Shown: positions 5,552-12,929 of the stretch, one piece after another
Layout: the number at the start of each line of letters is the position of its first letter
Position numbering within the stretch: the stretch's first letter is position 1
Origin: Arthrobacter sp.
Lineage (GTDB): Bacteria > Actinomycetota > Actinomycetes > Actinomycetales > Micrococcaceae
Assembly (NCBI GenBank): GCA_031178585.1
Contig: JAPSIT010000042.1
Coordinates: 1 to 13,718 of the forward strand
Direction: 5' to 3'
DNA: 13,718 nt
The notes under the pieces: model-generated
Told to the model about the DNA's origin: nothing
The model's database searches: none
Seen by the model: the letters and a program-made list of their open reading frames with translations, nothing else
Position numbers and translations under genes: made by a program

Positions 5552-6400
5552 ATGACCAAGACAAGCAAAGTAGTCCTAGCGGTCCTCGCCGTGATTCTTG
5601 TTTCCATCGCAGGCGGATACATCGGCTCAGGCTTCCGTGGAAACTCCGCCAACGCCTCGACAAGCGCGGCGCAGGGCACGTTCATTGATGAGATCAAGAA
5701 GCGCGGTGAGCTTCGCGTGGGTGTCGCCATCGCCCCGCCAATGACCGTGCAGGAGGCTGACGGCACGCTGGGTGGGCCGAACCTCATTCCGCTTCGCGAG
5801 CTGGCCAAGCAGCTCGGCGTCAAGCTTGTTCCGGTTCCCGCGGAGTGGAAGAACATCGTGGCCGGCCTGCAGGCAAACCGCTACGACTTCGCCGCGAACC
5901 TGGACTACACCGTGGAACGCTCCCTGGCCATCGGCTTCACCGACCCCGTCTACCAGTACCAGGGCGTGTTCGTGGTGAAGGCCAACTCGCCGTTCAAGAC
6001 GGCGGAAGAGATCATCAAGAACGGCGGCCAGATCACCGCAGCCCAGGGCTCCGCCCCTGAGAAGGCACTGCAGGGCCACACCTCGAAGATCATGTCCGTG
6101 GACAACTATGCGAACGCCATCTCAGCCGTCAACGCCGGACGCGCTGTCGCTGAATTCACCGATCTGCCCACCGCCGAGTCGCAGGCACAGGCGGACAAGT
6201 CCCTGAAGATCGTGGTTCCCACTCCTGACATCTACTCCGCTTCCGCCGCCTACGGAGTGCCCGCGACCATCGACCCCCGCTCGCTGCAGATCGTGAACAT
6301 CGCGATTGAACGCGCACAAAAGAGCGGCGAGCTGGCACGGGCCTACGAGAAGGTCAACTATGTCGAAATCGACAACCTCGGCGACCTTCGCAAGAAGTAG
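5552..6400 (+). CDS. Amino-acid ABC transporter substrate-binding protein (family 3)
   Basis: This 282-residue family 3 extracellular solute-binding protein captures a small polar amino acid outside the membrane and delivers it to the permease encoded next. An N-terminal hydrophobic segment (about 6-26) is followed by FIDEIKKRGELRVGVAIAPPMT, the usual opening of these proteins, then DFAANLDYTVERSLAIGFTDPVY, which matches the D...M/T..R...I.FS.PY family pattern, and ITAAQGSAPEKAL, the hinge/phosphate-like loop. It contains no cysteine, so it cannot be a lipoprotein as most Gram-positive binding proteins are. It is either anchored by its uncleaved N-terminus or cleaved after an ASANAS-type site. 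GAAGAGAG before ATG 5552 is an adequate ribosome site. First gene of the operon, 19 bases before the permease. The ligand is inferred as hydroxyproline from the downstream enzymes. Confidence 0.9.
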   Translation: MTKTSKVVLAVLAVILVSIAGGYIGSGFRGNSANASTSAAQGTFIDEIKKRGELRVGVAIAPPMTVQEADGTLGGPNLIPLRELAKQLGVKLVPVPAEWKNIVAGLQANRYDFAANLDYTVERSLAIGFTDPVYQYQGVFVVKANSPFKTAEEIIKNGGQITAAQGSAPEKALQGHTSKIMSVDNYANAISAVNAGRAVAEFTDLPTAESQAQADKSLKIVVPTPDIYSASAAYGVPATIDPRSLQIVNIAIERAQKSGELARAYEKVNYVEIDNLGDLRKK

Positions 6401-6419
6401 CCTCCATTAGGAGAATGCC

Positions 6420-7169
6420 ATGAATGGATACACCTTTGATTGGGACGTAGTCGCCCGCGCCTTGCCCAGCATGATCCAGGGTTTGGGGATCACCCTCCAG
6501 ATCACCGTCATCACCATCGTGATCAGCATGGTCCTGGCCATCCCTGTCGCGGTTGGCCGCATGTCCAAGATCGAGGTCATCCGATGGACGGCCCAGGGTT
6601 ACATCGAGATCTTCCGGTGCACCCCGCTGCTGGTCCAGCTGTTCTGGATCTTCTACGCCCTGCCCGCACTGACAGGCGTGACCCTTCCCGGATACGCTTC
6701 AGCTGTGATCGCTTTGACAGCGAACCTCACTGCCTTCATGGCAGAGACCTACCGCAGCGGTTTCCAGTCGGTGCCGGTGGAGCAGGTGGAAGCCGGCCGC
6801 ATGCTGCAGCTCAGCCGCTTCCAGCAGCTCCGCTACATCATCGTCCCCCAGGCCATGCGCCAGCAGCTGCCTGTCATCCTTTCCCTGAACATCTCCCTGT
6901 TCAAGGACACGGCACTGGTCTCCACGATCGCTGTCGCCGACCTGATGTTCATCTCGAACACCATCTCGGCCCAGAACTACCGCGCTCTGGAAATCTTCAC
7001 CCTCGCCGCGTTCATTTACTTCGCCATCGCCTTCCCGGTCTCCCTGATCACCAGTGCGATCGAACGGCGCATGCAGAACACGGCCGGCCCTGGCTTCAAG
7101 CCTGGTCCCAGCCTGCTGGCCCGTATGATGCCCGGAACCAAAGTGGCCGCCGCAAAGGTGCCCGCATGA
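6420..7169 (+). CDS. Amino-acid ABC transporter permease (HisM/GlnP type)
   Basis: This 249-residue integral membrane protein has several hydrophobic segments (about 18-46, 68-90, 92-108, 150-180 and 190-212) and the coupling EAA loop VEAGRMLQLSRFQQLRYIIV at 123-142 followed by PQAM, which docks on the ATPase. The FRCTPLLVQLFWIFYALP stretch is typical of polar amino-acid permeases. TAGGAG lies nine bases before ATG 6420. Only one permease is present in the operon, so the channel is probably a homodimer, a known arrangement in this family. The stop overlaps a possible ATG (7166) of the ATPase frame. Confidence 0.92.
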   Translation: MNGYTFDWDVVARALPSMIQGLGITLQITVITIVISMVLAIPVAVGRMSKIEVIRWTAQGYIEIFRCTPLLVQLFWIFYALPALTGVTLPGYASAVIALTANLTAFMAETYRSGFQSVPVEQVEAGRMLQLSRFQQLRYIIVPQAMRQQLPVILSLNISLFKDTALVSTIAVADLMFISNTISAQNYRALEIFTLAAFIYFAIAFPVSLITSAIERRMQNTAGPGFKPGPSLLARMMPGTKVAAAKVPA

Positions 7170-7216
7170 GCCGGCACAGCACCCTCACTCCCGCCAGCTC
7201 CACCGATCTCCAGCAG

Positions 7217-7222
7217 AAAGGA
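7217..7222 (+). promoter_or_regulatory. Ribosome binding site deciding the ATPase start
   Basis: AAAGGA lies six bases before GTG 7229. The alternative ATG at 7166, which overlaps the permease stop, has no comparable site. The 21 residues between them are Ser/Thr-rich and lie before the first conserved strand. Confidence 0.6.
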
Positions 7223-7228
7223 ACTCAG

Positions 7229-8014
7229 GTGACCACACCGGCCCCTGCCCCGGCAACTACCGGCACCGGCCAGATCCTCGTGTCCGCACGAGGCCTGCAG
7301 AAGAGCTTCCACAACCGCGCCATCCTCAGGAACGTCGACTTCGACATGCGCATAGGGGACATCACCGTCATCATCGGCAAGAGCGGGTCGGGAAAGTCCA
7401 CCCTGCTGCGTGCCCTGGCCGGGCTCACGGACCCCGACGACGGCGAGATCACCTTTGACGGCAAGACGGTGTTCGCCGACAAGAAGCGGACCAAGGACTG
7501 GGGCACCGTCAGCTCCGAGGTCGGCATGGTGTTCCAGGCTTACACGCTGTGGCCGCACATGAACGTCCTCGACAACATGACGCTGGCTCCCCGCAAGACA
7601 CGGGGCATGGCCGCCTCAGAAGCACGGGACCGGGCAGAGGCTGCACTGGATGAGGTCGGCATGAAGCACCACATCCTCAGCCGCTCCACCCAGCTCTCGG
7701 GCGGCGAGCGGCAGCGCGTTGCCATTGCACGGGCGCTGATGATGAAGCCGAAGCTGATCCTGTGTGACGAGATCACCTCCGCCCTCGACCCGCCCGTCGC
7801 AGCAGAAGTGCTTGACGTGCTGCGCCGGCTCAAGGAAGAGGACGGCATCGCCGTAGCCTTGGTTACCCATGACATGGCCTTCGCCTCCAAGGCAGCCGAC
7901 CGCGTCGTGTTCTTCCACAACGGTGAAATCGCCGTCAACACAACCCCTGAAATGGCCTTCGAAAACTGCGACAATCCGGATCTGCAGAAGTTTGTTGACG
8001 CCGTCCGATTCTGA
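7229..8014 (+). CDS. Amino-acid ABC transporter ATP-binding protein
   Basis: This 261-residue ATPase powers import by the permease encoded upstream. All family motifs are intact: Walker A GKSGSGKST (50-58), Q-loop VFQAYTLWPHMNVLDN (from 101), signature LSGGERQRVAIARAL (156-170), Walker B LILCDE (176-181) followed by the D-loop SALDP, and switch His214 in LVTHD. The FQ...LWPHMNVLDN wording is close to GlnQ/HisP-type polar amino-acid ATPases. I take GTG 7229 because of its ribosome site. ATG 7166, four bases inside the permease stop, would add 21 residues and cannot be excluded. The open frame runs back to 6440, but that part is a shadow of the permease gene. The stop is 42 bases before the FAD oxidoreductase. 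Confidence 0.92.
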   Translation: MTTPAPAPATTGTGQILVSARGLQKSFHNRAILRNVDFDMRIGDITVIIGKSGSGKSTLLRALAGLTDPDDGEITFDGKTVFADKKRTKDWGTVSSEVGMVFQAYTLWPHMNVLDNMTLAPRKTRGMAASEARDRAEAALDEVGMKHHILSRSTQLSGGERQRVAIARALMMKPKLILCDEITSALDPPVAAEVLDVLRRLKEEDGIAVALVTHDMAFASKAADRVVFFHNGEIAVNTTPEMAFENCDNPDLQKFVDAVRF

Positions 8015-8056
8015 ACCGGCACCACCGGCCAGAGAACTACCCAGAAAGGATCAATT

Positions 8057-9322
8057 GTGCACACCGTAGTAATCGGAGGCGGGGTGATCGGGCTAACCCA
8101 GGCCTACCACCTCGCCCGGGAGGGCGCCGAGGTGACAGTCGTTGATGCCCGGGCAACAGGCCTGGGCGCCTCGAAGGTCAACGCAGGATGGATCTGTCCA
8201 GCGGAATCGGCACCCGTGCCAGGACCCGGTGTCGTACTCAAATCCATGAAGTGGATGCTCCGGCCGGACAGCCCCCTCTACATCCGCCCCTCCCTCGATC
8301 CGTCCTTCGTGCGGTTCATGCTCGGCATGTGGCGCAAGTCCAACGCGCGTGACCAGCGTGCGGGATTTGAGGGCCATCTCCGCCTCGCCGCCGACACGCT
8401 CCAGATCTTCGATGAGTACCGGGCAGACGGCATGGACTTCGAGATGCACACGGACGGTCTGCTGATGGCGTTCATGGAGCAGGATAACTTCGACCACCAC
8501 ATCGACAACCTGGACCTGGCATCGCAATACGGACGCCAACCGCGCGTGCTCAACCGGGATGCTGTGCACGAGCAGGAGCCACTGCTCACCGACGGAGTCC
8601 TTGGCGGAATCTACTTCCCCCAAGAGCGGCACGTCGATCCCGGAGCAATGGCAGCGGCGCTGCACCGCAGGCTAGTCGCGATGGGCGTCCGGATCGTCGA
8701 GAACTCGCCGATCGACGCGGTTGAGCGGAACGGCAACCGGGTCACCACCGTGCACAGCGGCGGCAACCGCTACACCGCTGACAACTTCATCCTTGCTGCC
8801 GGTGCCTGGAGCGGGAACCTGTCGAAGCAGTTCGGCGTGCCCCTTCCGGTGCGCCCCGGCAAGGGCTACAGCGTTGAAGTTCCCGCGCTCGGCCTGCGCA
8901 GCGCGGTCAATCTCTGGGACGCCAAAGTTGCAGTCACCCCCTTCAATGACCGTCTCCGCCTTGCCGGCACGATGGAGTTCGGCGGACTGGACGAGAAGGT
9001 CAACCAGGTTCGGGTCGATGCCATCATGCGCGCCCCAGGCAAATACTTCCGCGGCTGGGAACCGCCAGCCACGAAGCCGACGCCGATGGCCGGTATGCGG
9101 CCCATGACTCCGGATGGCTTGCCGGTCATAGGTCACCTCGGACACCTGCAGAACGCGTACGTCTCCACCGGCCACGGGATGATGGGCATTACCCTCGCGC
9201 CCGGCACCGCGTCCGCCTTGACAGACCTGGTCCTGCGCGGCAAGCAGACCCCGGCCCTGGCCCCCTTCTCTTCAGCCCGGTTCAGGGGCGGAGCGCGGCC
9301 CTTGCCGCAGCCCGTCGCCTGA
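8057..9322 (+). CDS. DadA-like FAD-dependent D-amino-acid (D-hydroxyproline) dehydrogenase
   Basis: This 421-residue single-chain flavoenzyme is of the DAO/DadA superfamily. The N-terminus has the dinucleotide fold VVIGGGVIG (4-12) with an acidic residue ending the second strand (VTVVDA, Asp31). The C-terminus has the second FAD-contact region GMRPMTPDGLPVIG and YVSTGHGMMGITLAPGTA. LAAGAWSGNLSKQFGVPLPVRPGKGYS is the usual middle element. GTG 8057 follows AAAGGA at good spacing. In this operon the best role is oxidation of cis-4-hydroxy-D-proline to 1-pyrroline-4-hydroxy-2-carboxylate, between the epimerase and the DapA-type deaminase. Whether electrons go to quinone or oxygen cannot be seen. 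A general D-amino-acid dehydrogenase is the alternative. There are no extra subunits like those of heteromeric HypO/LhpB systems. Confidence 0.9.
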   Translation: MHTVVIGGGVIGLTQAYHLAREGAEVTVVDARATGLGASKVNAGWICPAESAPVPGPGVVLKSMKWMLRPDSPLYIRPSLDPSFVRFMLGMWRKSNARDQRAGFEGHLRLAADTLQIFDEYRADGMDFEMHTDGLLMAFMEQDNFDHHIDNLDLASQYGRQPRVLNRDAVHEQEPLLTDGVLGGIYFPQERHVDPGAMAAALHRRLVAMGVRIVENSPIDAVERNGNRVTTVHSGGNRYTADNFILAAGAWSGNLSKQFGVPLPVRPGKGYSVEVPALGLRSAVNLWDAKVAVTPFNDRLRLAGTMEFGGLDEKVNQVRVDAIMRAPGKYFRGWEPPATKPTPMAGMRPMTPDGLPVIGHLGHLQNAYVSTGHGMMGITLAPGTASALTDLVLRGKQTPALAPFSSARFRGGARPLPQPVA

Positions 9323-9359
9323 CCCCTTAGACATCACCACATTCTCGAAAGGAAACACC

Positions 9360-10274
9360 ATGTCCACACGCACCAAGGTCGAGCTCCGCGGAATCCTCGC
9401 CGCTGTCACCACCCCCTTCACTTCCGACGCCTCCCAGATTGACGAACCGACCCTGCGTGCCCAGGTTGACCGGCTCGTCGCAGCCGGCATCCACGGCCTG
9501 GTACCCACCGGCACCACCGGTGAATTCACCACCCTCTCGCCCGAGGAATACCGCCGGGTCATCGAGCTCTATGTCGAGAGCGCCGCAGGCCGGGTGCCTG
9601 TCATTGCAGGCATCGGCGCACTGTCCACGCAGGGCGCGATAGACCTGGCCCAGCACGCCGAAAAGGTCGGAGCCGACGCCATCATGCTGGTGCCGCCGTT
9701 CTACGACCCGTTGGACTTCGCCACGTTGAAGGCATTCCTGAGCGCCGTTGCCGGATCCATCTCCATCCCCGTTGTGTACTACAACGTCCCCGGCGCCACC
9801 GGCATCAGGCTCACCGCAGCCGAACTGGCAGAACTCGGCGAAATCGAGGGCATCAACTACATCAAGAACACCTCCGATGACGCCATCGGCCTGGCGGAGC
9901 TGCTCGCCGCCCGCACCGACAGCATCAAAGCGTTCAACGGCTGGGACACCCTGACCTTCTTCGGCATCGCCAGCGGCGCTGAGGCATCGGTCTGGGGAAC
10001 CGCCGGCGTGGTCCCCGAACTCGCGGTCGAGTTCTGGGAAACCCTCGCCGAAAAGGGCGACCTGGCCCGGGCCCGTGAACAGTGGAAGCACCTCTGGGCC
10101 ATCAGCGACTTCCTGGAGTCCGTGAACTATGTCGCGGGCATCAAAGCCGGCCTCGAGATCATCGGCCACCCCGTCGGACCTGCCCGCTTCCCCATCCAGC
10201 CGCTGCCCCAGGCAGAACGCGAGCGCTTCGCCCAGATCCTGCGTGAAGCCGGAGTGATCCCGGCAGCAGCATGA
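9360..10274 (+). CDS. DapA-family lyase, probable 1-pyrroline-4-hydroxy-2-carboxylate deaminase
   Basis: This 304-residue member of the N-acetylneuraminate lyase/dihydrodipicolinate synthase family forms a Schiff base with its substrate. Landmarks are the phosphate/carboxylate loop GTTGE (51-55), VPPFYDP near 111, the catalytic tyrosine pair in PVVYYNVPGATG (140-141) and Schiff-base Lys169 in INYIKNTSDD. These fit the family but do not fix the substrate. True DapA is unlikely because the gene sits among catabolic genes between a DadA-like enzyme and a proline-racemase-family enzyme, an arrangement known for hydroxyproline clusters. There the enzyme deaminates and dehydrates pyrroline-4-hydroxy-2-carboxylate to alpha-ketoglutarate semialdehyde and ammonia. 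AAAGGAAA precedes ATG 9360. Its stop overlaps the epimerase start by four bases, suggesting coupled translation. Confidence 0.9.
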   Translation: MSTRTKVELRGILAAVTTPFTSDASQIDEPTLRAQVDRLVAAGIHGLVPTGTTGEFTTLSPEEYRRVIELYVESAAGRVPVIAGIGALSTQGAIDLAQHAEKVGADAIMLVPPFYDPLDFATLKAFLSAVAGSISIPVVYYNVPGATGIRLTAAELAELGEIEGINYIKNTSDDAIGLAELLAARTDSIKAFNGWDTLTFFGIASGAEASVWGTAGVVPELAVEFWETLAEKGDLARAREQWKHLWAISDFLESVNYVAGIKAGLEIIGHPVGPARFPIQPLPQAERERFAQILREAGVIPAAA

Positions 10275-11335
10275 CCAACAAGCTGTGGCTTGACGCCATC
10301 GAGGTACACGCCGAGGGTGAGCCCGGACGGATCCTGACATCCGCCGCCGGGCTCGTCCTGGGCGGCACCATGGCTGAGCGGCTTGCCTACTGCAAGGACA
10401 ACCTCGACTGGTTGCGGCGCCTGATGCTGCACGAGCCACGCGGCTACCCGGGGCTGTGCTCCGTGATCATGCTGCCGCCGGTCAACGCCGGTTCTGACTT
10501 CGGGATCGTCGTCCTGGAGCAGGGCGGATTTACCCCGATGTCAGGCTCGAACACCATCTGCGCCGTCACGGCCGCCCTGGAAACCGGGCTGGTCAAAATG
10601 TCGGAACCGATCACGGAGGTCACCATCGACACGGCCGTCGGCACCGTCAAGGCGGTGGCCAAAGTCGAGGGAAGCAAAGTCCTCTCCGTCACGGTGGTCA
10701 ACGTGCCCGCGTACGTCGTAGAGCTCGATTTTCCGCTGGAAGTCCCCGAACTCGGCACCATTCCGGTGGACATCGTCTTCGGGGGCCAGTTCTTCGCCCA
10801 GGCAAAGGTCGCAGACTGCGGCCTGGAGCTTGACCCGGACAAGGGACGCGAGCTTGCCCGGGCGGGGGCACTCATCAAGATGGCTGCGCTTGAGCAGGTC
10901 AAAGTGGAGCATCCGCTCAACTCGGACATCAGCGGCATCAACCTCGTCATGCTGCATACCGGCGACCGGGTCCCCGGCCGCCAGGACCGCAACACCGTGG
11001 TACTGAACAACGGGCGGCTCCTGCCCGAAGATCCGTCAACCTGGACCGGTGCGCTGGACCGGTCGCCGTGCGGCACCGGAACGAGCGCACGCATGGCCGC
11101 GCTGCACGCACGCGGGCAGCTCGGCCTGAACGAGGACTTCGTGCACCGCAGCATCATCGGCAGCGAATTCGTGGGCCGCCTCACCGGCACCACCACGGTG
11201 GCCGAACACGCCGCCGTACTGCCAACCATCACCGGCAGGGCCTGGATCACCGGACACACCCAGTGGGTTCTCGACGAAAACGACCCCTTCCAGACCGGAT
11301 ACACCCTCGGCGATATCTGGGCGCCCCAGTCCTAA
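10271..11335 (+). CDS. Proline-racemase-family enzyme, probable 4-hydroxyproline 2-epimerase (Ser/Cys type)
   Basis: This 354-residue enzyme belongs to the proline racemase superfamily, which has two symmetric halves and two catalytic acid/base residues. The second motif is intact (DRSPCGTGTSARMAAL, Asp263 and Cys267). The first, Cys-Gly-His in classical proline racemases and hydroxyproline epimerases, reads MSGSNTIC here, so Ser91 takes the Cys place and Ser93 the His place. Members with Ser or Thr at the first site are known; as I recall, Ser/Cys forms can still epimerise 4-hydroxyproline, while Thr/Cys forms are trans-3-hydroxyproline dehydratases. With the DadA- and DapA-like genes adjacent, conversion of trans-4-hydroxy-L-proline to cis-4-hydroxy-D-proline is the likeliest role. 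ATG 10271 overlaps the upstream stop (ATGA). The exact reaction is the least secure call among the pathway enzymes. Confidence 0.85.
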   Translation: MTNKLWLDAIEVHAEGEPGRILTSAAGLVLGGTMAERLAYCKDNLDWLRRLMLHEPRGYPGLCSVIMLPPVNAGSDFGIVVLEQGGFTPMSGSNTICAVTAALETGLVKMSEPITEVTIDTAVGTVKAVAKVEGSKVLSVTVVNVPAYVVELDFPLEVPELGTIPVDIVFGGQFFAQAKVADCGLELDPDKGRELARAGALIKMAALEQVKVEHPLNSDISGINLVMLHTGDRVPGRQDRNTVVLNNGRLLPEDPSTWTGALDRSPCGTGTSARMAALHARGQLGLNEDFVHRSIIGSEFVGRLTGTTTVAEHAAVLPTITGRAWITGHTQWVLDENDPFQTGYTLGDIWAPQS

Positions 11336-11362
11336 ACCCGCGCGGTAACCTCCCGCCCGAAA

Positions 11363-11409
11363 TGGCATTTGACGGCAGTGTTCGTGCAGAACATTGCCGT
11401 CAAACGCCA
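11363..11409. repeat. Long intercistronic hairpin between the epimerase and aldehyde dehydrogenase genes
   Basis: The arms 11363-11383 and 11389-11409 form a 21-position stem with one mismatch (A11367/C11405) and one G:T (G11378:T11394) around loop GTGCA. The central ten bases, TTTGACGGCA and TGCCGTCAAA, are perfect. It lies in the only wide gap (116 bases) of the operon. A TTTTT run follows 15 bases after the stem (11424-11428), too far for a classical terminator. It could be an attenuator, an mRNA-processing or stabilising stem, or a copy of a dispersed extragenic palindrome. Confidence 0.75.
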
Positions 11410-11451
11410 CCTCGAGCACCAAATTTTTCCAAACAACTGAAAGCAGGAGTT

Positions 11452-12927
11452 GTGAGCCAGTTCATCAACGGCAAGATCCTCGAAGGCACCTCCGGGGAAA
11501 CCGTGGACGTCATCGACCCGTCCAACGGAACCACCGTCGACACCATCAGCCTCGCCGGCAGCGACGACGTCAAACTCGCCGTGCGGGCCGCGCGGGACGC
11601 CTTCCCGGGTTGGTCCCGGGCGACGCCGGCAAAGCGTTCGGCCGTGCTGACCAAATTCGCCGCGCTCATGGAGGAGCGTGCCGAGGAATTCGCCCAGCTG
11701 GAGTCCCGCCAGGCAGGCAAGCCGATCCGCCTCACCCGCGAATTCGACGTCCCCGGCACCATCGACAACATCGCCTTCTTCGCCGGCGCTGCCCGCAACC
11801 TTGAGGGCAAGGCCACCGGCGAGTACTCCGCGGACCACACCTCCTCCATCCGCCGCGAAGCCATCGGCGTGATCGGCTCCATCTCGCCGTGGAACTACCC
11901 GCTGCAGATGGCGGCTTGGAAGATCCTGCCCGCCATCGCGGCAGGCAACACCATCGTCCTCAAGCCTGCCGAAATCACCCCGCTCACCACGCTGCTGTTC
12001 GCGCAGGTGGCCACCGAGGCTGGCCTTCCCGACGGCGTCGTTAACGTTCTCACCGGCCGTGGCTCCACTGTCGGCGCCGAACTGCTGCGCCACCCGGACG
12101 TGGACATGCTCTCCTTTACCGGCTCCACCGTCGTCGGCCGCACCGTCTTGGACGCCGCAGCCACCACCGCCAAGCGCGTCCACCTCGAACTCGGCGGCAA
12201 GGCGCCCTTCGTCGTGTTCGAGGACGCCGACCTCGAAGCGGCCATCCACGGCGCCGTCGCCGGGTCCCTGATCAACACCGGCCAGGACTGCACTGCGGCG
12301 ACCCGGGCCATCGTCCACCGCTCCCTGTACGAGGACTTCATCACCGGCGTCTCCGAGCTCTACGCCAAGGTCAAGCTCGGACCAACGTCGGATCCGGCCA
12401 CGGACCTTGGCCCGCTCGTCTCCGAAGTCCACCGGGACAAAGTCGCCGAAATGGTGGACCGTGCCCGCGGTTACGCCCGGGTCTTCGGCGGTGGTATTCC
12501 CGAAGGTGAGCTCGCCGAGGGCTCCTACTACCGCCCCACCCTGGTGGCCGACGCCACCCCGGACAGCGAAATCTTCCGCGACGAGGTTTTCGGCCCCGTC
12601 CTCGCCGTCACCCCCTTCGACACGGATGACGAAGCCATCACCCTGGCCAACGACACCCCCTACGGCCTCGCCGCCTCGGCCTGGACCAAGGACGTCTACC
12701 GCGCCCTGCGTGCCACCCGCGAGATCCGTTCGGGCTGTGTCTGGGTCAACGACCACATTCCGATCATCAGTGAAATGCCCCACGGCGGCATGAAGCAGTC
12801 CGGCTTCGGCAAGGACATGTCCACCTATTCCTTCGACGAGTACACCGTGGTCAAGCACGTCATGTACGACCTCACCGGGGAAAAGGCCAAGGACTGGCAC
12901 CGCACCATCTTCTCTCTGGAAGACTAA
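11452..12927 (+). CDS. Aldehyde dehydrogenase, aminobutyraldehyde/betaine-aldehyde type; probable alpha-ketoglutarate-semialdehyde dehydrogenase
   Basis: This 491-residue NAD(P)-dependent aldehyde dehydrogenase is complete. It has ISPWNYPLQMAAWKI and LKPAEITP (cofactor binding), SFTGSTVVG, the general-base motif LELGGKAPF and the nucleophile in NTGQDCTAATR. It also has EIFRDEVFGPVL and the C-terminal SEMPHGGMKQSGFGKDMSTY-type segment. The QDCTAA and SEMPHGG..SG.GKDMS features resemble gamma-aminobutyraldehyde dehydrogenase (PatD/YdcW) rather than the better-known semialdehyde enzymes. In this operon the expected job is oxidation of alpha-ketoglutarate semialdehyde to 2-oxoglutarate. A broad amine-derived aldehyde role remains possible. 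GTG 11452 fits the family N-terminus (SQFINGKILEG). AGGAG is present but only two bases away, which is unusually close. An in-frame ATG at 11362 would translate the hairpin and has no ribosome site. The SDR starts two bases after its stop. Confidence 0.91.
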   Translation: MSQFINGKILEGTSGETVDVIDPSNGTTVDTISLAGSDDVKLAVRAARDAFPGWSRATPAKRSAVLTKFAALMEERAEEFAQLESRQAGKPIRLTREFDVPGTIDNIAFFAGAARNLEGKATGEYSADHTSSIRREAIGVIGSISPWNYPLQMAAWKILPAIAAGNTIVLKPAEITPLTTLLFAQVATEAGLPDGVVNVLTGRGSTVGAELLRHPDVDMLSFTGSTVVGRTVLDAAATTAKRVHLELGGKAPFVVFEDADLEAAIHGAVAGSLINTGQDCTAATRAIVHRSLYEDFITGVSELYAKVKLGPTSDPATDLGPLVSEVHRDKVAEMVDRARGYARVFGGGIPEGELAEGSYYRPTLVADATPDSEIFRDEVFGPVLAVTPFDTDDEAITLANDTPYGLAASAWTKDVYRALRATREIRSGCVWVNDHIPIISEMPHGGMKQSGFGKDMSTYSFDEYTVVKHVMYDLTGEKAKDWHRTIFSLED

Positions 12928-12929
12928 GC

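Noticed and set aside
6440..7228. Apparent N-terminal extension of the ATPase (frame open from 6440), suggesting a fusion
   Set aside because: The extension is the permease gene read in another frame (Pro/His/Arg-rich noise). The ATPase fold starts after 7229 with its own ribosome site.
9327..10439. 370-residue minus-strand frame opposite the DapA-type gene
   Set aside because: It covers the end of one real gene and the start of another on the opposite strand, with no domain of its own.
11068..11451. Aldehyde dehydrogenase frame open upstream to 11068
   Set aside because: It overlaps the epimerase in another frame and then translates the hairpin. There is no ribosome site before 11068 or ATG 11362, and the family N-terminus begins at GTG 11452.
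11332..12900. 522-residue minus-strand frame opposite the aldehyde dehydrogenase
   Set aside because: It is an antisense shadow rich in Gly, Asp and Val with no motifs. The plus strand carries all the aldehyde dehydrogenase signatures.
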